Part shown: positions 21,381-22,916 of the stretch, piece by piece
Position numbering within the stretch: the first letter of the stretch is position 1
Layout: each line of letters starts with the position of its first letter
Assembly: GCA_021443825.1 (NCBI GenBank)
Contig: JABUTE010000092.1
Coordinates: 1 to 22,916 of the forward strand
Direction: 5' to 3'
Origin: Bacillota bacterium
GTDB lineage: Bacteria; Bacillota; Clostridia; Peptostreptococcales; Anaerovoracaceae
DNA length: 22,916 bases
Notes under the pieces: model-generated
What the model was told of the DNA's origin: nothing
The model's input: only the letters and a program-made list of their open reading frames with translations
Database searches by the model: none
Translations under genes and position numbers: made by a program

Positions 21381-21636
21381 ATGCCTCACATTTCTTGAGG
21401 TAGAGGTCGCGTTTACGATAAGTAATTCCGCTGAGGCCGAAAGCCTGCGAAACGGAACGAAAGGCGTCGACGCCGAAGCTGCAGTTCGCTGCTGCGGCTG
21501 GGCATGCATCCGAAAGGAGCATGACTGTCTTTGCGGAGCTTACCGACCCGCAAAGGAGAGCTATCCCAGGGTAGTTGTGTCAGGCGTTCTTGTGTCTAAC
21601 GAAGACCATACGTCGTTCTGACGTATGGTCTTTTTT
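21381..21636 (+). ncRNA. Lysine riboswitch with intrinsic terminator
   Basis: The aptamer shows the lysine-riboswitch elements in order: AGAGGTCGCG (21402-21411), a P2 arm closed by TTCCG and CGGAA with an inner hairpin AGGC-CGAA-AGCCT-like element, the conserved GACGCCGAAGC (21469-21479), P3 with a TTCG loop between GCAG and CTGC, GGCTGGGC then P4 with a GAAA loop (CATGCATCC-GAAA-GGAGCATG), GACTGTC, P5 TTTGCGG (21530-21536) with CCGCAAA (21548-21554), and GGAGAGCTATC closing P1 against GGTAG. The terminator follows: GACCATACGTC (21604-21614), loop GTTCT, GACGTATGGTC (21620-21630) and six T. By analogy with lysC, bound lysine would favour the terminator and shut the gene off. Short frames across it are incidental. 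Confidence 0.93.
21604..21636 (+). terminator. Riboswitch-controlled intrinsic terminator
   Basis: Perfect 11-bp stem GACCATACGTC (21604-21614) and GACGTATGGTC (21620-21630) with a 5-nt loop and six T (21631-21636), placed 70 bp before the transporter start codon and directly after the lysine aptamer. Confidence 0.93.
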
Positions 21637-21705
21637 ACTCAAAAGCACCTGCCTGGGTCTGAACGGTAAAGCATCTATATTTTTCAGTTTTCCAGGAGGT
21701 TTAAA

Positions 21706-22916
21706 ATGGGAAATAATCAGAAGAAGGGCTTCACGATGCCCCACAATTATGTCATCATCTTCTGCATCATTCTGCTTGCAGTGCTGCTGACTTACGTCGT
21801 GCCTGCAGGCAGCTACGACAGAACACAGAATGCCGCAGGCAGAACCGTCGTTGTCGACGGATCCTTCCACTACATCGACCAGACTCCCGTCGGTCCCTTC
21901 CAGATCTTCGAGTGCATGGCACAGGGCTTCAACGAAGTTTCCGACATCATCTTCTTTATCATCTTCGCTTACGCGTGGGTCAATCTGATCATTCAGAACG
22001 GCACCTTTAATGCGATGATGGGAGCCATTCTCCGCAGGTTCGGCACCCGCATCAAGCTGCTGATCCCCGTTCTGATGATGGTCTTCGGTATCCTGGGCTC
22101 TACCATGGGTATGTCCGAAGAGACCTACGGTCTGCTTCCCGTATTCGTCGGCGTCGCCATCGCACTTGGCTATGACGCACTGGTCGGCGGTGCAATGGTC
22201 TACATCGGCGTTGCCACCGGCTTTGCTTCCGCAACTCTGAACCCCTTCACCATCGGCGTTGCCATGAGCATCTCTGAGGTTCCCTATCCCTACGGACTGG
22301 GCCTTCGCATCATCATCCTCTGCGTATTCGAGGCTGCTGCTATCTGGTACGTAATGCGCTATGTCAACAAGCTGGAAAAGGATCCCAGAAACTCTCTGCT
22401 TTACGGAATGGATCTGAACCTGGGCTCCGGTGCCACCAAGGAAGACCTGCTGTCTGCTCAGATCGAGACAAAGCATATCCTCACCGGCATCTCCTTCCTG
22501 GTAACCGTATTCTTCATCGTATTCGGCGTTATCAAGTGGGGCTGGTACATCAACGAGCTGTCTGCTCTGTTTATCGTTTCCATGCTGGTAGTAGGCATCA
22601 TCTCCAGAATGACTCCCAATGACATCGCAAAGAGCTTCGTCAATGCGGCCAGGGACATGGTCTTCGGCGCACTGGTCGTCGGTCTTGCAAGAGGCATCGT
22701 CGTCGTTCTTTCCAACGGAAACGTTATCGATACCATCATCTACGGACTTTCCAACTCGGTCGTCGCCTTCAGCAACGCTCTGGGCGCCTTCGGTCACTAC
22801 GCTACCGCCATCGGCATGCTGGTCGTTCAGAACATCATCAACTGCTTCATCGGCTCCGGCTCCGGTCAGGCCTCCGCAGTTATGCCCATCATGGCTCCCC
22901 TGTCCGATATGCTGGG
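21706..22916 (+). CDS. YfcC-family membrane transporter, partial (3' end beyond window)
   Basis: The first 403 codons are present and the frame is open to the end of the window. It starts MGNNQKKGFTMPHNYVIIFC with an AGGAGG site 7 nt upstream. The first helix ends in TYVVPAGSYDR, followed by an outside loop and many further hydrophobic helices; LGSTMGMSEETYGLLPVFVG (about residues 135-155) and FIGSGSGQASAVMPIMAPLS near the end match the YfcC/DcuC-like (COG1288, C4-dicarboxylate carrier superfamily) signatures, where the paired GSGSGQA and G-S-x-G-M-S-E-E loops form the substrate site. The lysine riboswitch directly upstream makes lysine or a related basic amino acid the likely cargo, and repression by lysine points to uptake. 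Substrate and direction are inferred. Confidence 0.9.
   Translation, partial: MGNNQKKGFTMPHNYVIIFCIILLAVLLTYVVPAGSYDRTQNAAGRTVVVDGSFHYIDQTPVGPFQIFECMAQGFNEVSDIIFFIIFAYAWVNLIIQNGTFNAMMGAILRRFGTRIKLLIPVLMMVFGILGSTMGMSEETYGLLPVFVGVAIALGYDALVGGAMVYIGVATGFASATLNPFTIGVAMSISEVPYPYGLGLRIIILCVFEAAAIWYVMRYVNKLEKDPRNSLLYGMDLNLGSGATKEDLLSAQIETKHILTGISFLVTVFFIVFGVIKWGWYINELSALFIVSMLVVGIISRMTPNDIAKSFVNAARDMVFGALVVGLARGIVVVLSNGNVIDTIIYGLSNSVVAFSNALGAFGHYATAIGMLVVQNIINCFIGSGSGQASAVMPIMAPLSDML

Noticed and set aside
21346..21621. A 91-codon plus-strand frame between the hydrolase gene and the transporter
   Set aside because: It lies across the promoter, the lysine riboswitch and the terminator, begins at a weak codon within the -35 and has no ribosome binding site. 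The RNA structure explains the sequence.
21580..22797. A 405-codon minus-strand frame opposite the YfcC-family gene
   Set aside because: The plus strand encodes a clear transporter with an AGGAGG site behind a riboswitch. The minus frame is acidic low-complexity sequence and crosses the terminator.

Overview
The window looks like chromosomal DNA of a low-oxygen, Gram-positive-type bacterium, most likely a Clostridia member of the Bacillota (inference). Support comes from strong AGGAGG-type ribosome binding sites, a dCMP deaminase - tagO - wecB - atpZ - atpI - atpBEFHAGDC gene order seen in that group, a terminator-controlled lysine riboswitch, and a c subunit with sodium-type ion ligands. The DNA is fairly GC-rich except in the hip locus and the regulatory gaps. 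The genus cannot be named from sequence alone.

Layout. 1-1106 (+): the end of a sugar-binding lipoprotein gene and a PfkB-family (ribokinase-like) kinase, closed by a bidirectional terminator shared with the convergent atp operon. 1192-13604 (-): one tightly packed run of 14 genes. Read in the direction of transcription it is glnS, truA, dCMP deaminase, tagO/wecA, wecB, then atpZ, atpI and the eight F1Fo ATP synthase subunits atpB-E-F-H-A-G-D-C. Most gaps are under 40 bp and several genes overlap; the one larger gap (84 bp, before wecB) holds a hairpin. A near-consensus promoter with a palindrome over its -10 and a threefold 14-bp repeat precede glnS.

13901-16158 (+): a divergent Lrp/AsnC regulator with its own terminator, then a two-gene unit of a cysteine-rich C_GCAxxG_C_C redox protein and a TDT-family membrane transporter, closed by a strong bidirectional terminator. 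16242-17860 (-): a complete tripartite HipBST toxin-antitoxin locus (hipB, hipS, hipT, each overlapping the next by 4 bp) preceded by three 18-bp palindromic operators spaced exactly 41 bp apart. This island is visibly more A/T-rich than its neighbours. 17978-19204 (-): a small membrane protein with an acidic tail and a TSUP-like permease.

19410-21259 (+): a DUF3810 membrane metallopeptidase-like protein that appears to be transcribed without a leader, and a class I glutamine-amidotransferase-like gamma-glutamyl hydrolase. 21346-22916 (+): a promoter, a complete lysine riboswitch with an intrinsic terminator, and the first 403 codons of a YfcC-family membrane transporter that runs off the window. 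The riboswitch makes lysine, or a lysine-related compound, the likely cargo.

The most interesting elements are the HipBST locus with its periodic operators and unusual TVP glycine-rich loop, the lysine-riboswitch-controlled YfcC carrier, the double-carboxylate ATP synthase c subunit suggesting Na+ coupling, and the repeat-rich divergent region between glnS and the Lrp regulator.
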